A stretch of DNA of 10,268 bases from an uncultured Pseudomonadota bacterium (GCA_937907595.1 CALCXL010000703.1:1-10268), one strand, 5' to 3'; counted from the first letter of the stretch, positions 1 through 6,499 are shown. A program made the numbers and translations. Notes: generated from the sequence alone by a model not told the origin.

Positions 1-33
1 TGGCCGTTGGCGCCAGGGTAGACGCGCAACGTC
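1..33. other. Broken 5' edge of the first gene
   Basis: The frame of the FN3/MYXO-CTERM gene that follows has a TAG stop at 19-21 and no credible start or ribosome binding site before the domain begins. The reverse complement of bases 3-29 reads LRVYPGANG, with G or C in 8 of 9 third positions. That resembles the start of an Ig-like repeat strand of the kind expected just upstream of this gene's first visible residues. I read this as a possible inversion or a chimeric sequence end, not as a true gene start. The stretch is too short to be sure. Confidence 0.35.
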
Positions 34-708
34 GTGGGCTCGGTGACGGGCTCGGCCAACGACGGGGAGACCGTGACGGTCACGCTGCTGGGCAGCGAGC
101 TCGTGGAAGGCACCAACCGGCTGTTCCTCTTCTGCACCGACGCCGAGGGCGACGTGGGGCGCACCAGCTTCGAGTACTACCTGGGCGCGCTGGAGGCCCC
201 GGAGAACTTCTCGGTCACCGCCACCGAGGGCCAGGTCGCGCTGCTGTGGACGGAGGTGGACTCCGAGGCGGTGGACCACTACGTCCTGTACTTCGACCGC
301 AGCTCCTTCGACGCCACGTCCACGCCGGAGGCCTGCACCGAGGACACGACGACCTGCTCGCCCCTGGTGGTCCCGCTGATCACGACCGAGGAGGCGGGCG
401 ACGACGACGACGACTCGGCCGGCGACGACGACGACTCCACCCCGGCCACGGCCGACGGCTGGGTCTCCTACACCCTGACCGACCTCACCAACGGGGTGGC
501 CTGGTACTTCGCGGTGGCCTCCGCCGACGCCGACGGGAACGTGGGACCGCGCACGGCGGTGCTGTCGGCCACGCCCTCGGTGCAGGGCGGCGCCGCGGCG
601 TTGGCCGGCGACCCGGGCTGCTCCTGCGGCTCCTCCTTCGGCCCCTCGGCCGCCTCCCTGCTCTTCTTGCTGCCCCTGCTTGCGCGTCGGCGCCGGAGCC
701 ATCGATGA
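34..708 (+). CDS. 3' part of Ig-like/FN3 surface protein with MYXO-CTERM-like sorting tail
   Basis: Probable C-terminal 224 residues of a larger exported surface protein; the 5' part is missing or broken (TAG at 19-21). GTG at 34 is only the first possible start in the open frame: it has no ribosome binding site, gives no signal peptide and opens in mid-domain. Residues 1-50 look like the end of an Ig/cadherin-like repeat (VEGTN, then CTDAEGDVG). Residues 53-181 are an FN3 domain: APENFSV, W72, Y83-x-x-Y86, then YTLTDLTNG and WYFAVASADADGN. It is split by a loop (about 93-142) with C101 and C108 and the acidic run DDDDDSAGDDDDS (123-135). Residues 196-224 are a tripartite tail: C196-S-C198, a hydrophobic helix (about 205-217) and RRRR. 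In myxobacteria such MYXO-CTERM tails mark proteins for processing and surface display. The stop overlaps the next gene's ATG (ATGA, 705-708). Domain and tail calls are firm; the specific role is unknown. Confidence 0.82.
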   Translation: MGSVTGSANDGETVTVTLLGSELVEGTNRLFLFCTDAEGDVGRTSFEYYLGALEAPENFSVTATEGQVALLWTEVDSEAVDHYVLYFDRSSFDATSTPEACTEDTTTCSPLVVPLITTEEAGDDDDDSAGDDDDSTPATADGWVSYTLTDLTNGVAWYFAVASADADGNVGPRTAVLSATPSVQGGAAALAGDPGCSCGSSFGPSAASLLFLLPLLARRRRSHR

Positions 709-1388
709 GACGTGTCCTCCCCCTCCTCGCCGCCCTCTTCCTCCTGCCCTCCTTGGCGCAGGCCGCGCCGGAGCTGGAGGGCCCGCAGTCGCCCAAGCGC
801 TTCACGACGTCGGTCAACTTCGGCGGGATCTTCTTCGACGACGCCAACATCCAGACCACCTACGGCAGCCAGGGGCAGTTCTTCCCGAACGTCACCTTCG
901 GCCTGGTGCCCTGGAGCAAGTTCGTCCACATCGAAGTGGACGTGGGCATCGCCTTCTCCCAGTTCAGCGGGGACCAGCAGTTCCTCACCGGCGGCGCCTC
1001 CTCGGGCAAGGTCATGATGACCGTGTTCCCCATCACGGTGGACCTGCTGGTGGGCATCGACATCGCCGACGAGCAGCCCGTGGTGCCCTACGGCGGCTTC
1101 GGCCTCAACTACACGCTGTTCCGCGAGCACGAGCACGGCGGCGGGGACGAGTGGTCCGGCGACAAGATCGGCTACTCGGCCTTCTTCGGCGCCGGCTTCC
1201 TGCTGGACGTGCTGGAGCGCTCCCGGTCGCGGCGCCTGGACGCCAGCACCGGCATCAACGATGTCTACCTGACGGTCGAAGGCCGCTACCGCGACGTGAA
1301 GACGCAGATCCGCGGCGGCGTTCCCGTCGTCAGCGGCCTGAGCTTCAGCGGCTGGTCGATCATGGCGGGCATCAAGCTCGTCTACTGA
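705..1388 (+). CDS. Small outer-membrane beta-barrel protein
   Basis: A 227-residue protein starting with a clear Sec signal peptide: MRR, a Leu/Ala-rich core, and a cleavage site at about A20 (AQA|AP). The mature part has alternating hydrophobic and polar stretches rich in Gly and aromatics, such as FTTSVNFGGIFF, FVHIEVDVGIAFSQF, PYGGFGLNYTLF and YSAFFGAGFLL. It ends WSIMAGIKLVY, a terminal aromatic strand typical of barrels inserted by the Bam machinery. Length and pattern fit an 8- to 10-stranded barrel like the lineage-specific beta-barrel families of myxobacteria; I cannot name the family with certainty. The start is fixed by GGAG at 695-698, six bases before ATG 705, and by the 4-bp overlap with the upstream gene, which suggests coupled translation. 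Ligand or function is not visible. Alternative: a structural outer-membrane protein without a transport role. Confidence 0.88.
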   Translation: MRRVLPLLAALFLLPSLAQAAPELEGPQSPKRFTTSVNFGGIFFDDANIQTTYGSQGQFFPNVTFGLVPWSKFVHIEVDVGIAFSQFSGDQQFLTGGASSGKVMMTVFPITVDLLVGIDIADEQPVVPYGGFGLNYTLFREHEHGGGDEWSGDKIGYSAFFGAGFLLDVLERSRSRRLDASTGINDVYLTVEGRYRDVKTQIRGGVPVVSGLSFSGWSIMAGIKLVY

Positions 1389-1399
1389 GCCCATCGGCA

Positions 1400-1436
1400 G
1401 GGGCCTTGTCGCCCCCGATCGCATCGCCCCGCGATC
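1400..1436. terminator. Possible bidirectional terminator between convergent genes
   Basis: The 46-bp spacer between two converging genes holds two small hairpins: GGGGC (1400-1404) with GCCCC (1411-1415), and GATCGC (1417-1422) with GCGATC (1431-1436), loop 8 nt. No U-run follows either arm, so intrinsic termination would be weak. The call rests on position and pairing only. Confidence 0.28.
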
Positions 1437-3435
1437 AGATGCCCATCCGCACCGCCGCCGCGAACAGCGCCATCGCCACCGCCGCGGCCACCCCGCCCAG
1501 GATCCGTCGGCGCCCCGCGTCCTCCACCGCCCCGATCGACGCCACCGTGGACGTGCTCACCAGCGCGATCAGCGGCAGGAAGTAGTGGTGGCTGAAGTGG
1601 TCGATGAAGGCCAGGAAGGGCGCGTACAGCAGGGCCGTCATGAGCGCGACCTTCGACAGGCGCGCCCGCCAGGGCAGGCCCAGCAGCGCGACGCCGCCGC
1701 CCACCAGCAGCCAGATGCGTGAGAACTCCAGGGGCCGACGGAGCACCGGCAGGGCGCCGGCGTGGCCGAAGTGCTCGGGGATGGTCTCGAAGTAGAGGGC
1801 GAAGAGCCAGGTCTCCAGCCGCCCCGAGGCGATGCCGGCCACCAGCATCAGCCCGCAGAAGACGGCGATGCCCAGGCCGAAGCGCACCAGCATCTCCACC
1901 ACCCGCCGCCGCTTCGCCGGGTCCACCGCCACCAGGGAGGCGCCGGCCAGGGCCACCACCACCGCGCCGGGGTAGCGCAGGGTCGCCGCCAGCAGCGCCC
2001 ACAGCACGAACAGCCGGGTGCGACCGCCCACCAGGGCCACCACCGCGGTCAGCAGCGCCAGCGCGTAGAGGTTGTCCGGGAAGTTCATGGAGCCGTCGGA
2101 GACCATCAGCCGGGCGTGCTGCACCGCGCCCATCGCCGCCACCACGCCCAGGCCGATGCCCAGGCGTGCGCCCTCGTCCTCGGCGGCGCGCAGGCCCACC
2201 AGGGAGGTGAAGAAGACGATGCTCAGCAGCAGGGCCGAGGCCGTTGCGTTGTGCTGCGCCATCACCTCCCGCGCCGGGGCCAGCAGGTAGGTCCAGGCCG
2301 GGGGCTGGTGCAGGGTGCTGCTGCCGTCGGGGGAGCGGCCGGGCAGCACGAAGGCGCCCACGACCTCGTCGGACCAGCGCACGTTCTCCGTGACGTTGAG
2401 CAGCTGGAAGGGGTGCATGTGGTGGTGGCCGCGCCGGGCCAGGTGGTCGATGAGCTCGCCGCTGGAGATGCGGGCCCAGGCGGCGACGCGGGTGTCCTCC
2501 GGATCGGGCTGGGTCTCCGAGGCGGGCGGGAGCACGCGCAATTCGACCGTCGCCTGGCCGCCCGCCGGCACCACGGCCGTGCCCAGCACCGTCGCCGTGC
2601 CCCACTGCCAGTAGCGTTCCACCGGGGCCGTCGACCACTCCCCCACCACGCCGGCGGCGATCGTCTCCCGGCCCAGCGCCTGCTCCCCCTGGCTGAGCTC
2701 CAGGGCGTAGCCGATGCGGCCGTGCAGGGCGACGAAGAGGGGCACCCGCTGCGGGCTGGAGGCCGCGTTGCTGATCTGGAGCGTCATGAGGCGACCGCGC
2801 CGCTCGAAGGTGCCGCCCTGCTCGAACTCGCTGCCGTCACCCCACTCCAGGGTGATGGCGCCCCGGTCGTCGGTGGCGTCCCAGCCCTGCGTGATCGCGT
2901 CGCTGTAGAAGTACCAGGAGCCGTCGCGCACCAGGTGCTGCCGCTGCCAGCCGGCGAAGAGGCCCAACAGGAGCAGGGTGACCAGCAGGCCCCGGCGCAT
3001 TCCCGGGGAGGTGGGGGCGAAGCGCAGCCCCGCCCAGCGACCCCGCAGCAGCCACAGCCCCAGCGCGGCCTCCACCGCGAGGATCGGCCCCAGGCTGGTC
3101 CAGTTGATGGGCACGCCGAGCAGACGCAGGACGTTGACGTCGACGACGTGGCTCAGCAGCGACAGGCCGACGGCGGCGATGCCCAGCCAGATCGCGTCGA
3201 CCGTGTACTCGTCGGAGCTCCCGCGGGGCAGCAGGTCGCGCCGCAGCAGGCCCAGGGCGATGAAGGCGCCGGGCACCAGCAGCAGGACGGGCAGGCCCAG
3301 GAGGATGCGCAGGGCGGAGACGGCGGACAGCGCGTGGGGCGCCGGCTGCGGGAACTCCAGCGTGTTGAGGGGCAGCACCCCGAGCGCCGCTACGAGCAGG
3401 AAGAGTGCGACATGGATCGGTCGCAGTGCCCGCAT
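1435..3435 (-). CDS. Polytopic membrane protein, GT-C glycosyltransferase-like, with large soluble insert
   Basis: A 666-residue integral membrane protein. I see about five hydrophobic segments at residues 8-24, 43-64, 80-97, 115-131 and 148-163; a soluble beta-rich stretch from about 170 to 350; then about ten more segments from 398 to 660. Just before the second membrane block come D356-E357 (WSDE) and H376-Q-P-P379. This is the arrangement of the first outer loop in GT-C glycosyltransferases such as ArnT/PMT, where an acidic residue and a PP motif precede a helix and the enzyme transfers sugar from a polyprenyl-linked donor. RYPG (487-490) sits at a further loop. The GT-C match is by eye and could be wrong; a plain multi-spanning membrane protein is the fallback. 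ATG 3435 is the first start after an in-frame TGA at 3444-3442, and has no Shine-Dalgarno. It lies downstream of the acylase-like gene on the same strand, separated by 182 bp of inverted-repeat sequence, and converges on the beta-barrel gene. Confidence 0.8.
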   Translation of the reverse strand: MRALRPIHVALFLLVAALGVLPLNTLEFPQPAPHALSAVSALRILLGLPVLLLVPGAFIALGLLRRDLLPRGSSDEYTVDAIWLGIAAVGLSLLSHVVDVNVLRLLGVPINWTSLGPILAVEAALGLWLLRGRWAGLRFAPTSPGMRRGLLVTLLLLGLFAGWQRQHLVRDGSWYFYSDAITQGWDATDDRGAITLEWGDGSEFEQGGTFERRGRLMTLQISNAASSPQRVPLFVALHGRIGYALELSQGEQALGRETIAAGVVGEWSTAPVERYWQWGTATVLGTAVVPAGGQATVELRVLPPASETQPDPEDTRVAAWARISSGELIDHLARRGHHHMHPFQLLNVTENVRWSDEVVGAFVLPGRSPDGSSTLHQPPAWTYLLAPAREVMAQHNATASALLLSIVFFTSLVGLRAAEDEGARLGIGLGVVAAMGAVQHARLMVSDGSMNFPDNLYALALLTAVVALVGGRTRLFVLWALLAATLRYPGAVVVALAGASLVAVDPAKRRRVVEMLVRFGLGIAVFCGLMLVAGIASGRLETWLFALYFETIPEHFGHAGALPVLRRPLEFSRIWLLVGGGVALLGLPWRARLSKVALMTALLYAPFLAFIDHFSHHYFLPLIALVSTSTVASIGAVEDAGRRRILGGVAAAVAMALFAAAVRMGI

Positions 3436-3460
3436 GGAGCGTCAGTGTAGCCGGCTCATG

Positions 3461-3615
3461 GCGATGGCCAGTCCCATTGAGTCGAAGATCGCGCCGGGCC
3501 GTCCACGTTTGCGTTGGCCGACGAGAGCAGGCGGGGTCGCTCCCCCTCCAAGCGAGGAGGTCGGCGCAGGCGGGGACGGAACAAGCGAGGGCGGGTCAAT
3601 GGGACTGGCCGACGC
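3461..3615. repeat. 155-bp unit bounded by 20-bp inverted repeats
   Basis: Bases 3466-3480 (GGCCAGTCCCATTGA) are a perfect inverted copy of 3596-3610. Extending outward to 3461-3480 and 3596-3615 gives 18 of 20 pairs. The 115-bp interior carries short direct repeats (GCAGGCGGGG at 3527 and 3566; CAAGCGAGG at 3549 and 3582) and a central hairpin CCTCC/GGAGG (3545-3549 with 3556-3560). TGGCCGACG at 3515 recurs at 3606 across the right arm. It fills most of the non-coding gap between the acylase-like stop (3618) and the membrane-protein start (3435). The right arm ends 2 bp from that stop. No clear target-site duplication is visible. It could be a MITE-like remnant, a REP-like element or an mRNA structure. 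Confidence 0.7.
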
Positions 3616-3617
3616 AA

Positions 3618-4646
3618 TCAGGCGCCGCCTTGCAGGGGGACGAGGCGGGTGAGGGGCAGGTCGGCGCGGGGAGCCGGGACGGCGCGTTCCTGCAGGGGCT
3701 CGCGCGACCGCGGGCTGGCCACCGCGTCGTCCCGCAGGGGCCAGGACCAGAGGAAGGCCTCGCCGGCGGGGGGCAGGGGACCGGCGGCGACCTGCAGCAG
3801 ATCGCTGATCACCGCGCCCTGCTCGCTCGCGCGGATCCAAGGGCGCAGGTCGTCCGCGCCGCGCACCGTCACGTCGTGGCGTCGGGCGTGCAGCCGTCGG
3901 ATCCGCCCGTCGACCCCCTGCACGCGGTTGTTGTCGCCGCCGGGCAGCACGTCGATGCGGTGGAGGGTCGGCGTCTGGCGCCCTGCGATGGGACCCGGAC
4001 TCCAGGACGCGGCGCCGCCCCCCAGCCCCCCGTCGGCCCGGAGGGCGCGTCCCCCCAGGACCGCCCAGAGCGCGCGCAGCCGACGGTCCCAGGGATCGGG
4101 CCACTGCGCCTTGCTGTCCTCGTCGACCAGGAGCAGGCCGTCGGCGTCGTCCACCTGGGCCGGGGCGGCGTGCAGCAGGAGGGTGTCGGCGGGGGCCCAC
4201 AGGCGAGGGCGGCTGCCCTGGGCGCCCCAGAAGGGATCGGCGCTCCAGGCGCTGGTGTCGACCCAGCCGTTGACGCCGGCGGCGTAGGCGTCCAGCGCGT
4301 CGCGGTGGGGGGTCTTGCGGTAGCTGCGCTCGGCCTCCCGCCGAAAGCCCAGCGTGCGCACGAACAGGTCCAGCTCGGGCGCGCGCGCGCCGTCGATCGT
4401 CCGCTCCCCCAGCAGCTCCGCCAACCGGCCCGACCAGGTGCGGCGGGCCATGTCCAGGGCCGGCATGGCCGCGGCGGCGTCCACGAAGCCCCGGGCGCGG
4501 TGGTGATCCCGCGGGTCCTCGCAGTCCAGGCGGGGCACGCCGCCTTCGAGCCCCACCCGGGCGGGCGCGCGCAGCCCCCAGAGCGGGACCTCGCGCAGGA
4601 CCTTCGCGCGCAGGCGCTGGGCCACCCGCAGGCCGGAGCCGCTCAC
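3618..4646 (-). CDS. Short penicillin-acylase-like (S45) protein, apparently lacking the catalytic serine
   Basis: 342 residues from GTG 4646. Residues 30-160 match the alpha-chain region of penicillin/acyl-homoserine-lactone acylases (Ntn hydrolases): GGVPRL-ED (35-44), GFVDAAAAMPALDMARR (53-69), SGRLAELLG (72-80), RTLGFRREAE (97-106) and LDAYAAGVNGWVD (118-130). Active members self-cleave before a serine in a G-S-N-x-W motif, which becomes the beta-chain nucleophile. The aligned site here reads G211-A-A-S-W215, so Ser and Asn appear replaced by Ala. The following LLANDPHL region is absent. Only about 130 residues follow the site, against roughly 500 in usual beta chains. A late motif survives in altered form (SEQGAVISDL for T-x-HGPVISD). 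No signal peptide is visible, although the family is normally periplasmic. The start overlaps the PDZ gene's stop as GTGA, with GGGAG only 2 nt upstream, which suggests coupling; the frame is open further upstream but antisense-like. Likely a pseudoenzyme or decaying gene. Confidence 0.78.
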   Translation of the reverse strand: MSGSGLRVAQRLRAKVLREVPLWGLRAPARVGLEGGVPRLDCEDPRDHHRARGFVDAAAAMPALDMARRTWSGRLAELLGERTIDGARAPELDLFVRTLGFRREAERSYRKTPHRDALDAYAAGVNGWVDTSAWSADPFWGAQGSRPRLWAPADTLLLHAAPAQVDDADGLLLVDEDSKAQWPDPWDRRLRALWAVLGGRALRADGGLGGGAASWSPGPIAGRQTPTLHRIDVLPGGDNNRVQGVDGRIRRLHARRHDVTVRGADDLRPWIRASEQGAVISDLLQVAAGPLPPAGEAFLWSWPLRDDAVASPRSREPLQERAVPAPRADLPLTRLVPLQGGA

Positions 4647-5650
4647 TTCTCCCGCCGGCGGGGGATGGTCTGCCGCGTGAGCTCGTGGTCCCGGGGCTCC
4701 CCCTCGCCCCGGCGGGAGGTCACACGCAGCGAGCTGCCCACCCGGCCCCGGCAGCGCTGGATGAACTCCCGCGACGTCATGAAGCGCGTCGGTCGGCCGT
4801 CGATGGAGAGGATGAGGTCCCCCGCGAGCAGCCCCGCTCGGGCCGCGGGCAGGTCCTCGATCACGCTCGCGACGATGGGCCCGCGCTCGGTGAAGTCCAG
4901 CCGCACGCCGATGCCCCCGCCGCTCTCGGACGCGGCGAGCAGCTCCCGCTCGTCGGGCACCCGGAGCTCGACGCCGTCGACGTGGCTCCCGCCGTCGACC
5001 TGCACCGCGATCGGCGCCGCGTAGCCCAGCTCGGCGTGGCCGGCCTGCACCCAGGCCGTTCCGGTGGGGACCCAACGGAGCTCGAAGCTGCCGTCCGCCG
5101 CCGCGCGGGTCGGCCGCGATGCAGGTCGCCCCCGCCCGGCGTTGAGCCCGTCGCCGCGGTCCAGCCCCGCCAGGAAGACGGGCAGGTTGCCCACCGGCTG
5201 CCCCCCGTCGGCGAAGACCCGGCCGGTGATGCGGGCGCCCGCCTCCAGGACCAGCTGGCGGGAGACGCTGTCGCCGGCGTCGATGTACGCGTCGGCGGAC
5301 ACGTGGGGCAGCCAGCGGTCGTCCACCTGCACCCGGTAGGCGCCCGGCGGGAGGGCGTCGAAGCGAAAGGCGCCGTCGGCGTTCGTCTCCACCGTCAGCA
5401 GCCTCTCGTCCTCGTTCCAGGACTCGGGGGCCCAGGGCTCGGGCCAGGTGCGGCCGGCGGTGGGGGAGGGGCGCAGCAGCTGCAGGGGCACGTCGGCGAC
5501 GCCTTCGCCGGTGTCCGCGTCCAGGACCCGACCCCGGAAGCTGCCGATGGCGTCGCCGCGCAGCCGGGCCTGCCCTGGCGCGAGGACCGGCACCCCCTCC
5601 TGGGCGGCGGCGGGCGCGAGCAGCGAGAGCAGGGCGATCCAGAGCAGCAT
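4643..5650 (-). CDS. Exported carboxypeptidase-regulatory-like and PDZ-domain protein
   Basis: 335 residues. Residues 1-16 form a short Sec signal peptide (MLLWIALLSLL, cleavage about AAA|QEG). Two carboxypeptidase-regulatory-like beta-sandwich domains follow: about 37-112 (FRGRVLDADTGEGVADVPL, then NADGAFRFDALPPGAYRVQV) and about 137-220 (ARITGRVFADGGQPV, then AADGSFELRWVPTG). Residues 244-328 are a PDZ domain with GIGVRL as the carboxylate-binding loop region and ARAGLLAGDLILSIDGRP as the conserved core. There is no protease domain, so it is probably a periplasmic or surface scaffold that binds peptide C-termini; that role is inferred from the domains. ATG 5650 is chosen because it gives the signal peptide. 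No Shine-Dalgarno precedes it, so initiation may be leaderless or the promoter very close. It is the first gene of a minus-strand run and its stop overlaps the acylase-like start. It diverges from the nuclease-like gene. Confidence 0.9.
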   Translation of the reverse strand: MLLWIALLSLLAPAAAQEGVPVLAPGQARLRGDAIGSFRGRVLDADTGEGVADVPLQLLRPSPTAGRTWPEPWAPESWNEDERLLTVETNADGAFRFDALPPGAYRVQVDDRWLPHVSADAYIDAGDSVSRQLVLEAGARITGRVFADGGQPVGNLPVFLAGLDRGDGLNAGRGRPASRPTRAAADGSFELRWVPTGTAWVQAGHAELGYAAPIAVQVDGGSHVDGVELRVPDERELLAASESGGGIGVRLDFTERGPIVASVIEDLPAARAGLLAGDLILSIDGRPTRFMTSREFIQRCRGRVGSSLRVTSRRGEGEPRDHELTRQTIPRRREK

Positions 5651-5769
5651 GGGGAGATGGTAGTCCGAGCTTCCCTTGATGCACGGTCCTGGGGGTTGGT
5701 AGCGTCGTGATTCTCCTGTATCTCCTGCATGCAAGGCGGCCTGCGCCCGGGCCGATCCGGAGGTTGTTC
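5651..5769. promoter_or_regulatory. Divergent intergenic region, likely promoters for both directions
   Basis: This 119-bp gap separates the starts of two divergent genes and is richer in A and T than its surroundings, particularly 5675-5735. It holds a direct repeat TCTCCTG (5712-5718 and 5721-5727, 9-bp spacing) and the palindrome TGCATGCA (5726-5733). A weak plus-strand promoter-like pair is TTGGTA (5696-5701) and TATCTC (5719-5724) with a 17-bp spacer. The position is strong evidence for promoters; the individual boxes are weak. Confidence 0.4.
5759..5763 (+). promoter_or_regulatory. Ribosome binding site deciding start of the nuclease-like gene
   Basis: GGAGG lies six bases before GTG 5770 in frame. 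An earlier in-frame GTG at 5707 would add codons ending in A or T (ATT, TAT, CAT, GCA, CCT), unlike the rest of the gene, so the later start is preferred. Confidence 0.65.
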
Positions 5770-6441
5770 GTGGACCTGAAGCTGCTCTTCGACGAGTTCG
5801 CCGCCAGCATGGTGCGGGAGCGATCGCTCGACACGTCGGAGCGCTTGAGCGACTGGTCCGCGGCGGTGAAGTCGCGCCTGGTGCGCCTGGGCAAGCGCCG
5901 CGGCTACGCGCCCTTCGTCACCGACGACCGCCGCAAGAGCGGGTCCTACCTGTGGGACGTGGCCTGGTGCGTGGAGGACAAGCGCAAGCGCGGTCAGCCG
6001 CCCACCGGTGCCGGGGTGCCGGGGCTGGAGTTCCCCGCGGCGCCCTACCGCCGTCTGGTGCTGACCGCGGAGGTCGAGTGGGGGCGGCAGGGGCAGCGCG
6101 TGGGCACCCAGGTCTACCGCCAGAACATGGAGGAGGTCTTCCGGGACTTCTACAAGGTGGTGGACGCGCGCAGCCAGACCAAGGTGATGGTCTACACGGG
6201 CTGGAACTTCCCCGACCAGTGCGGCGCCGAGGGCTGGTTCCTGCACGGGTTCCGCCAGATCCTGCTGGACTACGAGGCGCACACCCCCGGCGACCAGTAC
6301 CTGTTCATCGAGTTCGACGACATCGCGCACGAGCTGCGTGGCTTCTCCACCGACGTGCCCCGCCGCGGACCCAAGGCCTTCCGCATGCGCGCCCTGGGCG
6401 ACGTCCCCTACCCCCGCCGCTGGGACCCGAAGCGAGCTTGA
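5770..6441 (+). CDS. Conserved-looking hypothetical protein, possible PD-(D/E)xK nuclease fold
   Basis: 223 residues, no signal peptide or membrane segment, predicted cytoplasmic. I do not recognise the family by name. The order of motifs resembles restriction-endonuclease-like folds: an amphipathic N-terminal helix region (about 2-45), a strand with D63 (SYLWDVAW), a strand with E101-V-E103 (RRLVLTAEVEWG), then R125-D-F-x-K129 leading to a strand KVMVYTG (138-144). In PD-(D/E)xK proteins the D and the E-x-K/E pair bind metal; the E-x-E variant and a following DF-x-K are seen in some uncharacterised families, so catalysis is possible but unproven. The C-terminal part holds YLFIEFDDIA, another acidic strand. 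It starts a plus-strand pair with the RHS gene, 62 nt downstream, so the two are probably co-transcribed. The fold call is moderate to low; gene reality is high. Confidence 0.8.
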   Translation: MDLKLLFDEFAASMVRERSLDTSERLSDWSAAVKSRLVRLGKRRGYAPFVTDDRRKSGSYLWDVAWCVEDKRKRGQPPTGAGVPGLEFPAAPYRRLVLTAEVEWGRQGQRVGTQVYRQNMEEVFRDFYKVVDARSQTKVMVYTGWNFPDQCGAEGWFLHGFRQILLDYEAHTPGDQYLFIEFDDIAHELRGFSTDVPRRGPKAFRMRALGDVPYPRRWDPKRA

Positions 6442-6493
6442 GCTTCCGGAGGAAGGCTGCGGCCAGCCCGGGTGTCTTCGCCGCGATGGGGAG

Positions 6494-6499
6494 AGGAGG
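6494..6499 (+). promoter_or_regulatory. Ribosome binding site of the RHS gene
   Basis: AGGAGG sits four bases before GTG 6504. An in-frame ATG at 6486 lies upstream of this site and has no comparable sequence before it, so GTG 6504 is preferred. Confidence 0.6.

Noticed and set aside
468..1424. Minus-strand frame of 318 codons opposite the beta-barrel gene
   Set aside because: It is low-complexity antisense; the plus strand carries the signal peptide and the barrel pattern.
1762..3450. Plus-strand frame of 562 codons opposite the membrane protein
   Set aside because: It is His/Gln/Gly/Ala-rich antisense; the minus strand shows regular hydrophobic segments.
3442..3477. Eleven-residue peptide MGLAIAMSRLH on the minus strand, as a leader peptide for the membrane-protein gene
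   Set aside because: It lies partly within the inverted-repeat arm, has no ribosome binding site, and nothing marks it as an attenuator.
4005..4007. Ser214 of the acylase-like protein as the nucleophile
   Set aside because: It is directly before the conserved Trp, whereas the family's nucleophile is three residues before it with Asn between. It cannot be placed in the same position without a gap.
5651..5734. ATG 5734 as the start of the PDZ protein
   Set aside because: It would add 28 polar residues in front of a clean signal peptide and would use much of the divergent spacer.
4647..5894. Upstream extension of the acylase-like frame to an ATG at 5894
   Set aside because: This part is an Arg/Pro/Gly-rich out-of-frame overlap of the PDZ gene and of the divergent spacer. 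The family match starts only after GTG 4646, which overlaps the PDZ stop.
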